From NCBI GenBank assembly GCA_030268105.1, contig BSDZ01000017.1, forward strand, positions 1-64,000: a DNA stretch of 64,000 nt. The letters run 5' to 3'. Shown here piece after piece: positions 1 through 11,280 of the stretch. The stretch is from Volvox africanus (lineage: Eukaryota > Chlorophyta > Chlorophyceae > Chlamydomonadales > Volvocaceae). The position numbers were made by a program, and so were the translations under genes. Below the pieces are notes generated by a model. The model saw only the letters and a program-made list of their open reading frames with translations. It did not search any database and was not told the DNA's origin. The first letter of the stretch is position 1. Every line of letters begins with the position of its first letter.

Positions 1-476
1 TACTCGCAGTATCGCAATGCCGTACGATTCACATTAGGAGGCCGATCCTAGATGTGACAATCCTACTGCGTATAGGCGATGTCTACGCATAACAACGTAT
101 AAGCCTTTCCGGCATTCGCATGATGCAAGGGTCCAGATAACGATATCCGGTTGCAGGGCATGTGTCGCGACGAGTGCGGCGCTCTCAACGTGTGCTGTAA
201 TGAAGTAATATTATATCAGATAATATTACTTATCGTTTCGTAGCACGAGCATAATGCGCACTTCAATGCTTCGGGCTTTCATGCATGCTAGGCGGATTTG
301 CCATGATGCGATGTCACGATGGATAATGACAACATGCCAAATGCATATATAAATGTACACGAATACATTTATATCATGCAGATTCATTCATATGCAATAT
401 GTTCATCACAATAGCACTTCGCCTTGTAGGATCACATCGACCTACACATCGGCGGGAAACTAACCGTAGCACAACG
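1..476 (-). repeat. F1 Gypsy LTR, partial, entering from the left edge
   Basis: This matches the last ~480 plus-strand bases of the complete F1 LTRs at 794-1618 and 7442-8266. It carries the same hairpins and the same terminal block ending in CGTAGCACAAC. The final base is G instead of A, so the terminal ACAACA is mutated. The rest of the LTR and its left target duplication lie outside the window. Confidence 0.9.
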
Positions 477-562
477 CAAACTCCGAACGTCGGCACTCCC
501 ACTTCTGCATGTACGGATCTTCTGTCCGGGGCTTTTTAGTACTAGGAGCAGAGTTCTGCATA
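477..562 (-). pseudogene. Fragment of F3 gag (region before the zinc knuckle)
   Basis: Read on the minus strand, this aligns closely with the F3 gag at about 45436-45525, including the KKPRTEDPY- and WECRRSEF-like coding stretch. It is only ~86 bp, cut on one side by the F1 LTR and on the other by the F4 LTR. It shows that an F3 copy was the older substrate at this edge. Confidence 0.75.
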
Positions 563-564
563 GT

Positions 565-793
565 TTTGTATTACAGTACCGGCCTTAGCTCCTTGCTATG
601 TATGTAGCCCGTGGCTACACCCTCTATGTGCAAATATAGAGGCTAAGGGTTGCATGCCCTAGTGCAACTGTGACACTGTCACTGGTAGACTCAGTTGAGT
701 TCGGTTTCACTGGTTGATCATATGTATTTCCTTAATACATATCCACGTTTTCTCTTCCTTAGAGATTAGAGGCTTGCCGTACTGAGCTCAGAG
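565..793 (+). repeat. F4 5' LTR, left part (split by element A)
   Basis: The segment begins with a degenerate TTTTGTATTACAG and breaks at 793, where element A inserts with target duplication CAGAG. It resumes at 8272 and ends in GATACAACA at 8337, followed by a primer-binding-like TGGTATTGAGACGG. It carries short perfect inverted repeats, for example ATATGTATT/AATACATAT and CTCTAT/ATAGAG. The exact left border is uncertain by a few bases. Confidence 0.7.
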
Positions 794-1618
794 TGTTGTA
801 CCTCTCGTTCGCATTTGCTCATAAGTATCTGCACGTCTGAAGACTATCGACACCGATGCGCGAGCACTTGCAAGTACAGCAAGGCAAGCGAGAGCAAACA
901 GAGACAGCGGAAGACTTCAAGACGAAGAGAGATATAACTTACGGTCTTACAGATCGGAATGATGCAATGGACGAAATCGCCGTCAGCGCCGGAAGCAAGC
1001 AATCATCACGCGGCGGTGATTAGCGAAGTTCAGGCTTTAGCTCGGGCTAAGTAGAATATCGTATAGCAATAGTAATATAGAACACACAAGTGTTCCCCGG
1101 CATCGAATGTCTTGTCTAGCTTAGCCGTCCTCGCATCTGTTATACTCGCAGCATCGCAGTGCCGTACGATTCACATTAGGAGGCCGATCCTAGATGTGAC
1201 AACCCTACTGCGTATAGGCGATGTCTACGCGTAACAACATATAAGCCTTTCCGGCATTCGCATGATGCAAGGATCCGGATAACGATATCCGGTTGCAGGG
1301 CATGCATCGCGACAAGTGCGGCGCTCTCAACGTGTGCTTTAATGAAGTAATATTATATCAGATAATATTACTTATTGTTTCGTAGCACGAGCATAATGCG
1401 CACTTCCATGCTTCGGGCTTTCATGCATGCTAGGCTGATTTGCCATGATGCGATGTCGCGATGGATAATGACAACATGCCAAATGCATATATAAATGTAC
1501 ACGAATACATTTATATCATGCAGATTCATTTATATGCAATGCGTTCATCACAAAAGCACTTCGCCTCGTAGGATCGCGTCGACCTACGCGTCGGCGAGAA
1601 ATGAACCGTAGCACAACA
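794..1618 (-). repeat. Element A 3' LTR
   Basis: On the plus strand it reads TGTTGTACC to GCACAACA, so the ends are TGTTGT/ACAACA inverted. It contains a series of perfect short inverted repeats: 1037-1050, 1080-1095, 1172-1198, 1275-1292, 1347-1371 and 1489-1516. The adjoining polypurine tract (sense GGGAGGGGGGATAA) is at about 1619-1634. Confidence 0.95.
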
Positions 1619-1619
1619 A

Positions 1620-4600
1620 TTATCCCCCCTCCCGTATGCAGCGTCCTCGCTGCATCATACAGCATCGACTGCAGGGGTCATTGGTTTGCGTGGCACGTTT
1701 GCGGGCTTCTTCGAGCAGGAGTTTCATGTCCTGTGAGAAGTTGCGTGCCGGTTCCCATGAGTTGTGCTCGTCGGTATACCCTGTCCACTTAACCAAGTAC
1801 TCGTGTACTGTTCGCTTACGTCGGTGTCGGCCCACACGACGCGCACGATAATCTAACACCCGCTCCACATCATAAAACTTCTGTTTACCAGCGATCCAGG
1901 TCTCGGGAACTGGTTCGATCGCTGTGGGGGCGTTAGCAGGCTCAGGGACGGGTTCCGTACCACGATACGGACGAACAAGCGATACGTGAAACGTGGGGTG
2001 AATGGGCATATCAGCGGGCAATGCAAGCTCCACAGCCACATTCCCAACCATGCGCATGACAGGATACGGACCAATCCAGCGGGGTAAGAGTTTTCGGGAT
2101 CCGTCGGCCAAAGAACGCAAGTTCTTGGTGCTTAGCAACACGAGTTGCCCTTCCGAAAACGTCACATCCTGCTTGGATTTGTTGTAGTATTCTGTCGTTC
2201 GTTGCTGCGCCGCGTCCAAACACGACTTCGCGTCTGTAATTCGGGACATAAAAGACTTGGCAAAAAGTTTAGCAGCAGGCACGTTCACTTCCAACTCACG
2301 CCACACGGGTAGCGCGGGATGAAATCCGTAGTTAAGAAAGAACGGACTTTTGCCTGTAGAGCGGTTAACAGCGTTGTTAAGCGCGAATTCTGCCGCAGTC
2401 AAATATGTATCCCAAACGAGTGGTGTGCGACCAGCATAATTGCGCAACATATCACCCAACGTGCGGTTTGTGCGTTCGGTTTGACCATCAGTCTGCGGGT
2501 GGTACGCTGTGCTCAGGTTGACACGCATGCCAACTAGCTTGCAGAGCGCTTCCCAAAACTTAGACGTGAACTGTCCTCCGCGGTCCGAGATCACATTTTT
2601 GGGAACCCCGTGTAACCGAACCACATTGTCGAAAAACAAACGTGCGGTTTGCTCAGCCGTGCAGGATGATGTGCATGGTGCTAGGTGAACCATCTTAGTC
2701 AGACGATCGACCATTACGAACACCGCATCGTATCCCCCCTCAGTTTTGGGCAGCGCGACTACGAAGTCCATGGAAACACTTTCCCAAGGCGCATCCGGGA
2801 CAGGCAACGGTTGCAACAACCCATGGCCCTTACCGGACAAAGCCTTATTGCGCTGGCACAGACTGCATGTCTGGACGAAGTTCGCCGCATCCTTAGCCAA
2901 ACGAGGCCACCAAAAGGAACGTTGCACCAAGTCGATCAATCGCTTGCTACCAGGGTGTCCTGCTAACGGGTCCTCGTGGAACCGCGCAAAGATGTCGTAG
3001 CGTAGCGCGTCGTCGTTCGGAACGACGATTTGCGTAGCTGCACCCTCCGTCCGTAGCCAAAGGCCATTCTGCTTGCGAAGGTTTTCTACATTAGCCGGGT
3101 CCGCGAACCAGGCGTCTGCGCTGTAGGCAACCTTCAACCGCTCCGCGAGGTCCGTCGCGATCGGAACCTCCTCGCTACGCGGCCGCATGACGGGCGCTGC
3201 CAAAATTGCAGCGTGTAGCGACGGATGTCGACTGAGAGCATCGGCAATATTCAATTTACCAGATATATACTCCCAGGTGCAGTTGAACCTAGCTAGATAT
3301 TCCATCCACCTAGCTTGACGGCGGTTCAACGTCGGAACGCTTTGCAAAAACGTTAGGGGCTTATGGTCAGTCTTTAAAGTAAACGGGCGTCCCTCGAGGT
3401 AACAGCGCCATTCCTTTAAAGCATGCAGCACAGCCAGAAGCTCCTGTTCCCCGGTGGTGTAGCGAATCTCCGCTCCAGAAAACTTCTTACTCGTGAAGGC
3501 GATCGGTCGCCCTTCCTGTAACAATACAGCGCCGCTTCCAAATATTGAGGCATCAGACACTACCTCAACACGAAATGGCAACGAGTAATCGGGGAATGCA
3601 AGGGTGACATCTTCGGCAATGGTTCACTTGAGCTCTTCGAATGCCCGCTGGCATTGCGACGTCCACGACTCGAGCGAAACGAAAACGCCTTTGCGAGTTA
3701 AGTTAGTAAGCGGGGCCGCAATGATGGAATATTTTTCAATGAACTTCCGGAAATAATTGGTCAAGCCAAGGAACTTACGCAGCTCCGTGAGGTTCTGAGG
3801 CGCGGGCCAATCGCGAACCACGGCGACCTTCCGCGGGTCCATCTTCACACCGGTGGCCGACACAATGTGGCCCAAATATTCCACCTGAGGCTGCGCCCAA
3901 AAGCATTTGGCGCGTTTAGCAAACAATTGCTCCCGCCTCATAACGTCGAGCACGAGCCGAAGATGCTCCAAGTGCTCCTCGCGCGTTTTAGAATATACCA
4001 AGATGTCATCCAGGTAGCAAACAACGAACCTGTTGATAAACGGCCTAAACATTCGGTCCATAACCGCCTGAAACGTCGCAGGGGCATTAGTCAAACCAAA
4101 TGATAGGACCGTATACTCAAAATGACCGAAGGGCGTCCGAAAAGCGGTTTTCGGGATATCAGAGGCAGCGATGCGAATCTGATTGTAGCCCTGTTGTAAG
4201 TCAATTGAGGAAAAATAAGCCGAGCCCTTCAGCTTATCCAACAGGTCGTCAACGCGTGGCAAAGGGTAGCGATTTTTCACCGTATTCGCATTTAACCCCC
4301 GGTAATCGATGCACATGCGCAAGGTCCCATCCTTCTTACCGACAAATAAAATCGGTGCAGAATACGGGGATGTGCTGGGGCGTATCATACCCTTCGCGAG
4401 CAAATCCGTCACCTGGCGCTTTACCTCGTCCAGCTCCAATGGACTCAACCTGTACATTGGCCGGGCCGTAGGCTGCGCTCCAGGCATGAGAGGGATTGTG
4501 TGATCAACAGGACGCATAGGTGGTAGGCCAGGGATATCTTTAAAGACGTCCTCATACTGCGACAGTAGGGCCTCAACCTCAGGATGCACAGAAATCTGCG

Positions 4601-5738
4601 CGGTGGTGACACAACAGCTCACCCGCGGCCTTAAAAGCAGTCCGTGGGCACCCTTCCGTAACAAACGGACGGCCTCCTTACGCCCGACTAGCTCTGGTTC
4701 GATTCGCGCGGCCATTGCGGTCACAGCGAAATTAACCATAGGCACCGCCTCAGTTTCGCCCTCCTTTGGTGTGACATGTTCGAACGACAGGAAAGGTACC
4801 TTAATCGACAGAGTACCCTTGCACATATGCAGGGTTGCGGTCTCCATGTCGATGCGCGCGCGGTACTGTCGTAATGTCGACGACCCCATTATGTACGGTG
4901 CAGTCTCTGCTAAGCCCTGCAGCACGTACGGCCGGGTCACAACACGCAAAGGGCCTAACGATAGGCTAAGGGTAATCCTGCCCACGATGGGATGCTTACC
5001 CCCGTCAGCAAGGGTAACCTGTGTACAATCAGACGACTCTGGGGACAACCCCAGCGCATTCACCTCTGCGACAGAGATGAAGTCGTCGCTGGCACCGGTG
5101 TCAACAAGTGCCTTCAGAGTACGGCCATTCAAACCGATCTGAACCACAGGGACACGGTTATCTACGAGCGACTGCCCAGCAGACAACGTCAGTGCACTTA
5201 AGGCGGGTCCGTAACCAACGGCACCCCCATCAGGAGCTTCGTACCAAACGTCAACCGAGTAGGATAGGTGTGGCCACGGAGCCAACGTACCCTCCCGATC
5301 CACACCATTAAACAAAACGGTGCCCGGCTCGAACCGGTGGACATGCCGCATACCCCTTAACGATGCCTCTGCCTTGCGCCGACAGAAAGCGGGGAGTAAA
5401 ACACATGCGGCCGTGCCTGGATATTGACGCCTACACCTCCTGTATATGGCCAACTGTTCCGACATCTCACGCAGAGACGAGGGGATGAACAAAACCACGT
5501 GGTTAGACAGATTGATAGACGACAGGGGACGGCGAGGTGTAAACAAATTACACAACGGGTTGAAGCAGAGAAGTCCCGTGCGTCCGTCAAGCGTGATGCG
5601 TCGCGCAATGACTCGCTCGATGTGTCCAAGTACACAAGGCAACAATGCCTTAACGGCTGGCCGTAAGGATGACCACCGACCACGCGTTAGTTCAGAAATC
5701 CCAGGTGGTGCCCCCTCCGCAGGAACCCGGGCAAGCCC
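1620..5738 (-). pseudogene. pol: Element A pol (pre-protease domain, PR, RT, RNase H, IN, chromodomain), one nonsense codon
   Basis: The frame is continuous with gag and separated from it by the UAG at 5739-5741. Visible in order are a ~120-residue N-terminal domain without an obvious catalytic motif, retropepsin (LVDTGASDD), RT ([13 protein letters not shown]), RNase H ([15 protein letters not shown]), an integrase HHCC zinc domain, a DDE core ([23 protein letters not shown]), a GPY/F-like region and a chromodomain ([17 protein letters not shown]). The frame is broken only by a TGA at 3624-3626, after the AFEELK segment; D has CGA there and B shares the TGA. The terminal stop (1620-1622) lies in the polypurine tract. 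Confidence 0.9.
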
Positions 5739-5741
5739 CTA
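5700..5741 (-). promoter_or_regulatory. Candidate gag-pol UAG readthrough site of element A
   Basis: Gag ends with UAG at 5739-5741 and pol continues in the same frame. A 7-nt spacer follows (GGGCUUG), then CCCGGG (5726-5731), a 20-nt loop and CCUGGG (5700-5705), which can pair with one G-U wobble. The same geometry is found in B, D, F and the F3 copy. Function is inferred from layout only. Confidence 0.6.
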
Positions 5742-6974
5742 TTTCGGCTGAGGTACAAACGGCGGCATTAGAGGGCAATCCTTCGTGGAATGATTCTCCG
5801 CACACCATAGACAAACATTGGCCAATTTCCGACGCTCGAATTCGGAACGATTGCAATTCCATTTTGGCATAAATGTGTCGTCCGTACGAGTACGCTTCGC
5901 GTTGGGGTCGGAACGCTGTGCGGCTGCCGACGACGGCGCACCACCACGCTTCCTGTTCCTAGCTGGGTCCGAGCTCGGACCTGCCCCTCCGGTACCACGG
6001 ACACCCGAGCTAGCGCCCCCGCGCGCCTTGCGTTGCCCGTTGCTGCGTCGCGTCGCGGCAGTAGGCGTGGGGCGGGTCACGCCGAGGTCCTGATCGAGGG
6101 CTACAGCTTCCCCAAGCGGATCCTGCACTTGCACGGCATTTGCACGAGGGGCAGACTTGACTTCTTCCTCGCCGGCAAGAAGTCGTATCTCCGCGCCCTT
6201 AGCAAAAGCGACCAACGCGTCATACGACTTAATCTGCGCTCCAACCAAGTCAGTGGCGCACCATTTAGCCAAAAGTTTCGTTAGGCCTCGCCTAAACCAA
6301 AGGACACGCTCAGATTCGGTGAGGTCAGCAATGGGAGTCACAAGTGCTTCAAAGCGTGACTGGTACGCAGGTACATTTTCATCCCGACGCATGTGGTAGC
6401 TACCGGCTGCCAAAGCGTTACGAGCTTCCACATCGCGTGCTTGAACCTCAGTAGCGAATCGTGCGAGCAAAGCGGCGACTAACTCGTCAAAAGTATAGCT
6501 GCCCCGGGCGTTGGTCCAATTGCGATACCAGTCCTTCGCTGCGCCCTCGAGGGTGTTACCAACGAAGAGACACCTGATACCGTCATTATCGCCACCATGA
6601 ACAGCTTGGAGGTACTTTTTAGCGTCACGCACGTACGCACGAGTTGCATCGGCTATGCTATGCCCTGGTGTCTTGTCGGTCAGCGAAATATTGAGCCTAG
6701 GAACGGGAATCGACAATCTCATCACCTCAGGGATGTCATCATGCCCTCGAGCTTGAGGTAATGGCAGAACCCTTGGTCCAGCAGTGTTGTCCATATTCGT
6801 GTTCACTGCTGAATGCGGCACAATTAAGTGAGCAGGGGTCTGAAGGAAAAGGGGCTCTTGAGTGGCTCGCGCGCCAACAGTCTCAAGACCTCTATCCGGC
6901 GCTCTAGCAGCTACCACGAAATCGGGTTGGCTAGCTAGGCTAGTGTGCGGCGTATCGTCGTGTTCCGCGGACAT
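5739..6974 (-). CDS. gag: Element A Gag, 411 aa
   Basis: The intact ORF starts MSAEHDDTPHTSLASQ. The middle (about residues 90-260) is a retrotransposon capsid-type domain with conserved AAKDWYRNW, FDELVAALLARF and VPAYQSRFEAL segments. A basic Gly/Ser/Arg-rich stretch follows (about 300-365). A zinc knuckle of spacing CX2CX3HX4C ends the protein (about 388-400), although in this copy it reads CLWCAENHSTKDC. Gag would form the virus-like particle and bind element RNA. The start is supported by conservation of the same ATG in B, D, F and G. Confidence 0.93.
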   Translation of the reverse strand: MSAEHDDTPHTSLASQPDFVVAARAPDRGLETVGARATQEPLFLQTPAHLIVPHSAVNTNMDNTAGPRVLPLPQARGHDDIPEVMRLSIPVPRLNISLTDKTPGHSIADATRAYVRDAKKYLQAVHGGDNDGIRCLFVGNTLEGAAKDWYRNWTNARGSYTFDELVAALLARFATEVQARDVEARNALAAGSYHMRRDENVPAYQSRFEALVTPIADLTESERVLWFRRGLTKLLAKWCATDLVGAQIKSYDALVAFAKGAEIRLLAGEEEVKSAPRANAVQVQDPLGEAVALDQDLGVTRPTPTAATRRSNGQRKARGGASSGVRGTGGAGPSSDPARNRKRGGAPSSAAAQRSDPNAKRTRTDDTFMPKWNCNRSEFERRKLANVCLWCAENHSTKDCPLMPPFVPQPK

Positions 6975-7441
6975 GGAGAACGAGACGATACCCTAGTTTT
7001 GCGTAATAGAAGCCGACTTCTATCGCAAAGGCAAGAGTACAAAGCGATTCGGTGAGCCTACCGACAGTACTCTTGAGAAGATTCAGCAAACTCAGCAAGT
7101 AATTGCCCAGCTGAGTCCTGATCTCCGTAGTTTGGGCAATGAGAGTCGCCAACTGGTCCGGACGAAAGCCGGTCTCAGTCGCCGCGGCAAGCAATGCCGG
7201 TGCACTGAGATTACCTGCGACTCAGAGCGTACACTTACACAACAAGTGCAGCAATCTAAGCAAAAGCAATTAAACAATTACAAACCGGAAGCGGCGGCGT
7301 CCAAAACGGCGCGACCTAGGTCTTCGGCAAAAGTATCTAGCGGTCCTCGTGGTTCGTCGCTGGAACTCGCCATAGAAAGGACCTACTTCCGATTAGACAA
7401 AGAGAGACAGTTAGGCAACGAACCTGGTCTCGATACCAAAT
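6975..7441 (-). other. Element A leader with primer-binding site and two conserved short ORFs
   Basis: A primer-binding site complementary to a tRNA 3' end lies next to the LTR (7420-7438, ending CGATACCA on the plus strand). It has one extra G compared with D. A 31-codon ORF (7278-7373, starting MASSSDEPRGPLD) and an 84-codon ORF (6940-7194, starting MLAAATETGFRPDQL, overlapping the gag start in another frame) are conserved in other F1 copies. Their status as proteins is unproven. Confidence 0.6.
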
Positions 7442-8266
7442 TGTTGTACCTCTCGTTCGCATTTGCTCATAAGTATCTGCACGTCTGAAGACTATCGACA
7501 CCGATGCGCGAGCACTTGCAAGTACAGCAAGGCAAGCGAGAGCAAACAGAGACAGCGGAAGACTTCAAGACGAAGAGAGATATAACTTACGGTCTTACAG
7601 ATCGGAATGATGCAATGGACGAAATCGCCGTCAGCGCCGGAAGCAAGCAATCATCACGCGGCGGTGATTAGCGAAGTTCAGGCTTTAGCTCGGGCTAAGT
7701 AGAATATTGTATAGCAATAGTAATATAGAACACACAAGTGTTCCCCGGCATCGAATGTCTTGTCTAGCTTAGCCGTCCTCGCATCTGTTATACTCGCAGC
7801 ATCGCAGTGCCGTACGATTCACATTAGGAGGCCGATCCTAGATGTGACAACCCTACTGCGTATAGGCGATGTCTACGCGTAACAACATATAAGCCTTTCC
7901 GGCATTCGCATGATGCAAGGATCCGGATAACGATATCCGGTTGCAGGGCATGCATCGCGACAAGTGCGGCGCTCTCAACGTGTGCTTTAATGAAGTAATA
8001 TTATATCAGATAATATTACTTATTGTTTCGTAGCACGAGCATAATGCGCACTTCCATGCTTCGGGCTTTCATGCATGCTAGGCTGATTTGCCATGATGCG
8101 ATGTCGCGATGGATAATGACAACATGCCAAATGCATATATAAATGTACACGAATACATTTATATCATGCAGATTCATTTATATGCAATGCGTTCATCACA
8201 AAAGCACTTCGCCTCGTAGGATCGCGTCGACCTACGCGTCGGCGAGAAATGAACCGTAGCACAACA
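7442..8266 (-). repeat. Element A 5' LTR
   Basis: 825 bp, nearly identical to 794-1618, with the same TGTTGT/ACAACA ends. It is followed by the right copy of the CAGAG target duplication at 8267-8271. Confidence 0.95.
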
Positions 8267-8665
8267 CAGAGTACCTATGCTCTGCTCTTCCTATCAACAG
8301 GTAGTTATCACTACCACTAGTTTGGGGTGATACAACAAAACTGGTATTGAGACGGTCTTTCTGGACACTTCTTTCTGTGCTTTTCGATAATCATGGACAT
8401 GGACGTTAGTCTGAACTTAGAAGCGATTAAAGCAACACTTTACTCTGGTAAATAGAGTATTTCACAATATATTTATTACTGTGAAATTTAGGCTTCGTTG
8501 TGCTTCTTGCAGACGACGGCGAGATTTCGCCTGCTTCTTCTCACGAAGAACAAGCACCTTTGTTGCACAATCTCAGACGCTCCAGTGGAGTGGACATTTC
8601 AACACAAACGTTCTTTACGTTTGAGAAGGGTACGTTTCTGGGTCCGTCCTGGAAAGTAACCTACA
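8267..8665 (+). repeat. F4 5' LTR end (to 8337) and F4 leader
   Basis: After the CAGAG duplication the F4 LTR resumes and ends TACAACA at 8337. A primer-binding-like TGGTATTGAGACGG begins at 8342. It differs from the F1 site by few bases, so a related tRNA is likely used. The remaining ~310 bp is a non-coding leader before the gag ATG at 8666 and contains a perfect ATTTCACA/TGTGAAAT inverted repeat near 8458-8490. Confidence 0.65.
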
Positions 8666-9958
8666 ATGGCATCTCTTTTTGCCTTGGCTGGAGGACGTAA
8701 TCGTGTGAATACCTATTCCGGATTACCTAGTCCTCGTCCTATTGCTGTTGCAATGGCTTCTGGTTCTCAGGCTGGGCAAGCTGTGCCAGCTGTTGGTGCA
8801 TTGCCTGATGCTGTTGACCAACACACGGGTCGCCTTGACGCTGTAGCCAATAGTGGCAATGAAACCACTTTAAATTGTACTCCTTCTATGGGGATTGGTA
8901 ATGAACCTGTGAACGTTTTTGCTGCTGCGCCGCCTGTGCCAGACACGCAAACGCCTAGCAGGCGCAGGCGCGACGGGCAACCTATTTTGCCTATTGCAGA
9001 GCAGAGTCCGTCTACGAATCACTCGGCTGCAGAGCTTCCGCGGGTCAGTTTGCCGACTCCGGTGTTGATGCTGGATGACAAACTAGATGCTAAGAGGATT
9101 TCCGCCCGGGTTCGTGCTTTCATTCGGGATGTTAACCTATTCTTTGGGGTCATTCCGTGGGGCCAGGACCAGCGTTCTTGCTGTCTGTTCCTGTCTCAGG
9201 CATTGCGTGGCACTGCTAAGGTCTGGTATGATGAGTGGTCGCTCTCTCAGACTCAGCTCACCGGGGAATCTATCCCAGAGAATTTGCGCATTCGTTTTGC
9301 ACCACAAATTCTGTCAGTTGAGCAGGAGGCTCGTCAGAAGCTTGGTGATAAGTCCTATATGCGGACTGGTGAAAATGTCCCTGCATATCATGCCCGCCTT
9401 GAGGCATTATTCCAGGATATCCCTGATATCCACCCTCGTGAGAAACTGTTTTGGTTTCAGCAAGGATTGTCTGGTGTCCTGCAACCTAAGTGTGCAGCTG
9501 ACGAAAAGGGGCGACCCTTCACCAACTATGATGACCTTGAGAGCATGCCTCTGGTGAAGAGGCCCGCATCCTCACTGAGTGCCGGTTCTGTTCTGGTGTT
9601 CGCTCTAATGCCATCGCTATGCAGGATGCGGATGGAGATGACGCTATGGAGGCCTCTGATGGAGAGCCCCCAGCTAAGCGTGTGCGTGCTCATGCACCGC
9701 AGGCTGCTGTTGCTGCCGTAGGCGCTGGCCCTTCCTCAGCGTCCCGTCCTCATAAGCGTGGTAAGCGTCCTAGTTCGGGAGGCAGGGGAAACGCACGTGG
9801 GGACCGCCGTGGTCACCAGCCAGGTCGTGGTAGTGGTGTTAAACCGCAGTCCTTGACGGCTGACCAGGAGCGTGAGCTCACCCGGTATTATAACCGTTAT
9901 GGTCGCCAGCTCACCCGTGGTGACTTGAGGGATTTGCATAAGGAGGCAGGGGGCAACG
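8666..9958 (+). pseudogene. gag: F4 gag, frameshifted and truncated by the C2 LTR
   Basis: The reading frame starts MASLFALAGGRNRVN. It shows a capsid-type domain with VRAFIRDVNLFF, GTAKVWYDEWSLSQ, VPAYHARLEAL and FWFQQGL, parallel to F1 gag but clearly diverged. Near 9540 the frame shifts, consistent with a 2-nt duplication in GAGAG, and continues in another frame through a basic Gly-rich tail (RPHKRGKRPSSGGRGN). It then ends abruptly at 9958, where the C2 5' LTR begins. No zinc knuckle or F4 pol is present in this window. Confidence 0.8.
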
Positions 9959-10853
9959 TGCTGTACGCCGGTTTGATCACCGTTTGTACCAAGTAGACCA
10001 CAATACATTCGAGCATTATGGAGCATGATATAATCATATTAGCATGATGTATTCGAGTATATCTAGCTAATCAGGCATGTCGCATTATCATCTATGACAT
10101 CACGCTGTCAGTCAACATGTTTGACTCGAAGCTGATACCAATGCGTGATCTATCTATTGGCATAATATCTCACGTAATAATACTTCAAATATTATTACCT
10201 CATCCATGTCATAAACCATACGCATATGCGAGAACGCGACCATTAATATCACGGATTACACGATATTCAGGACAGTGCTAAGAAGGTACTCACACTTGAG
10301 ATCGGAATCCAGTATGCGAGAACGCGACGATCACGATGGTTGGGTTGTCAACCAAATATTCAGACCTTTGCATATTGCATGCGTTGCATCCATTAATATC
10401 ACGGATTACGCGATGTTCAGGACAGTGCTAAGAAGGTACTCACACTTGAGATCGGAATCCAGTGAGACCTGTACTGCACATCGGTATCGCGGCGTGATAG
10501 GTGCGAGGACGGCCGCCTAGAGACCGAAGTCGGCTCAACGCTACTTTGGATCAAGTACTCGCGTACTTAACTCAATCTAACTCTCATATATACGTTTTAC
10601 TCATTTATATTCGGCCTGAACTATTCTAGCATATCATTTCCAGCCAGATGATGAACATTGCCCGCGGGGTCTGACGGCTGACTACCCATCTGTAATCAAA
10701 GACTTTTGTAAGTTGAATCTTTCCTTCTTGTTGAGTCTTCCGCTGTCACTGTACTCGCATTGGATCGCCTTGCTGTTCGTAAGCACGGTGCGCACTTAGC
10801 TAACATCCAGACGTGCAGATTCAGTGCATGATTGAAGAAGGAAGGATACAACA
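9959..10853 (+). repeat. C2 5' LTR (F2)
   Basis: It starts TGCTGTACGCCGG (related copies have TGTTGTACGCC) and ends GGATACAACA. It contains the hairpin GTAATAATA/TATTATTAC (10174-10198), the F2 counterpart of the F1 hairpin. It also has an imperfect internal direct duplication between about 10222 and 10464, which explains its length of 895 bp against ~815 in element H. Confidence 0.88.
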
Positions 10854-11280
10854 AATTCGGTAGAGAGATGGTTCGACTCACGGCTGTCTCATTATTGTTA
10901 GAGGAGAGTAGATTCTCGTGCGAGCAAGCAGCGGCGAAGGGCGTCATGAGACAACCTTGCCGAAAAGTCTGTATTGTATTATTCTCTTTCCAAACTATTG
11001 ATATTATATTTGTCCTTCAATACTAATCATATATTTGCCACTGGTGAGGTCTCGAATCCACAGAAGGAATCCCATCGCCGTCATACTCGGAATTTCTCTT
11101 CCGATAAGTTGAACATCTGACAGAACCAGCTATCAAGACTACATCAATTTGAAGGTTACAACGCGTTGGTGGGTTACATTACCGTTCTCATCGGAATTTA
11201 CTCGTGCATGAATGGTACACGGAAAAAACTAAGGTATAATCCCATCCCTCTCTACCCTTGCAAGATACTGACTAGAATAC
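10854..11280 (+). other. C2 leader with degenerate primer-binding site
   Basis: The segment after the LTR reads TCGGTAGAGAGATGG, a mutated form of the TGGTAGCGAGACGG site seen in element H (60521-60542). No coding potential is evident before the gag ATG at 11281. Confidence 0.6.

Larger units (their letters stand above)
794..8266 (-). mobile_element. Element A: F1 Ty3/Gypsy chromovirus, structurally complete
   Basis: Two 825-bp LTRs (794-1618 and 7442-8266) flank gag and pol on the minus strand, and CAGAG is duplicated at 789-793 and 8267-8271. I saw one difference between the LTRs (a C/T near 1059 and 7707), so the insertion looks recent. In sense order it has 5' LTR, primer site, leader, gag, UAG, pol with protease, RT, RNase H, integrase and chromodomain, polypurine tract and 3' LTR. 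Pol carries one in-frame TGA between RT and RNase H, so the copy may depend on others despite its young LTRs. It is inserted in an F4 LTR. Confidence 0.95.

Noticed and set aside
1347..1371. TAATATTAC, identical to the nonanucleotide of geminivirus and related rolling-circle origins, within a hairpin in every F1 LTR
   Set aside because: No Rep-like gene or iterons are present, and in F2 LTRs the hairpin changes to GTAATAATA/TATTATTAC, which destroys the motif while keeping pairing. It is better explained as part of the structured LTR.
3624..3626. TGA read as a sense codon (variant genetic code), since several frames are broken only by TGA
   Set aside because: Element D and other copies use TGG and CGA normally at these places, and TAA and TAG breaks also occur in degraded copies. 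Ordinary decay explains it.
4603..5142. Long plus-strand ORFs opposite pol and gag (also 24404-24943, 25619-26200, 49416-50018)
   Set aside because: They are antisense shadows of conserved Gag and Pol frames, and no homology or separate conservation is visible.
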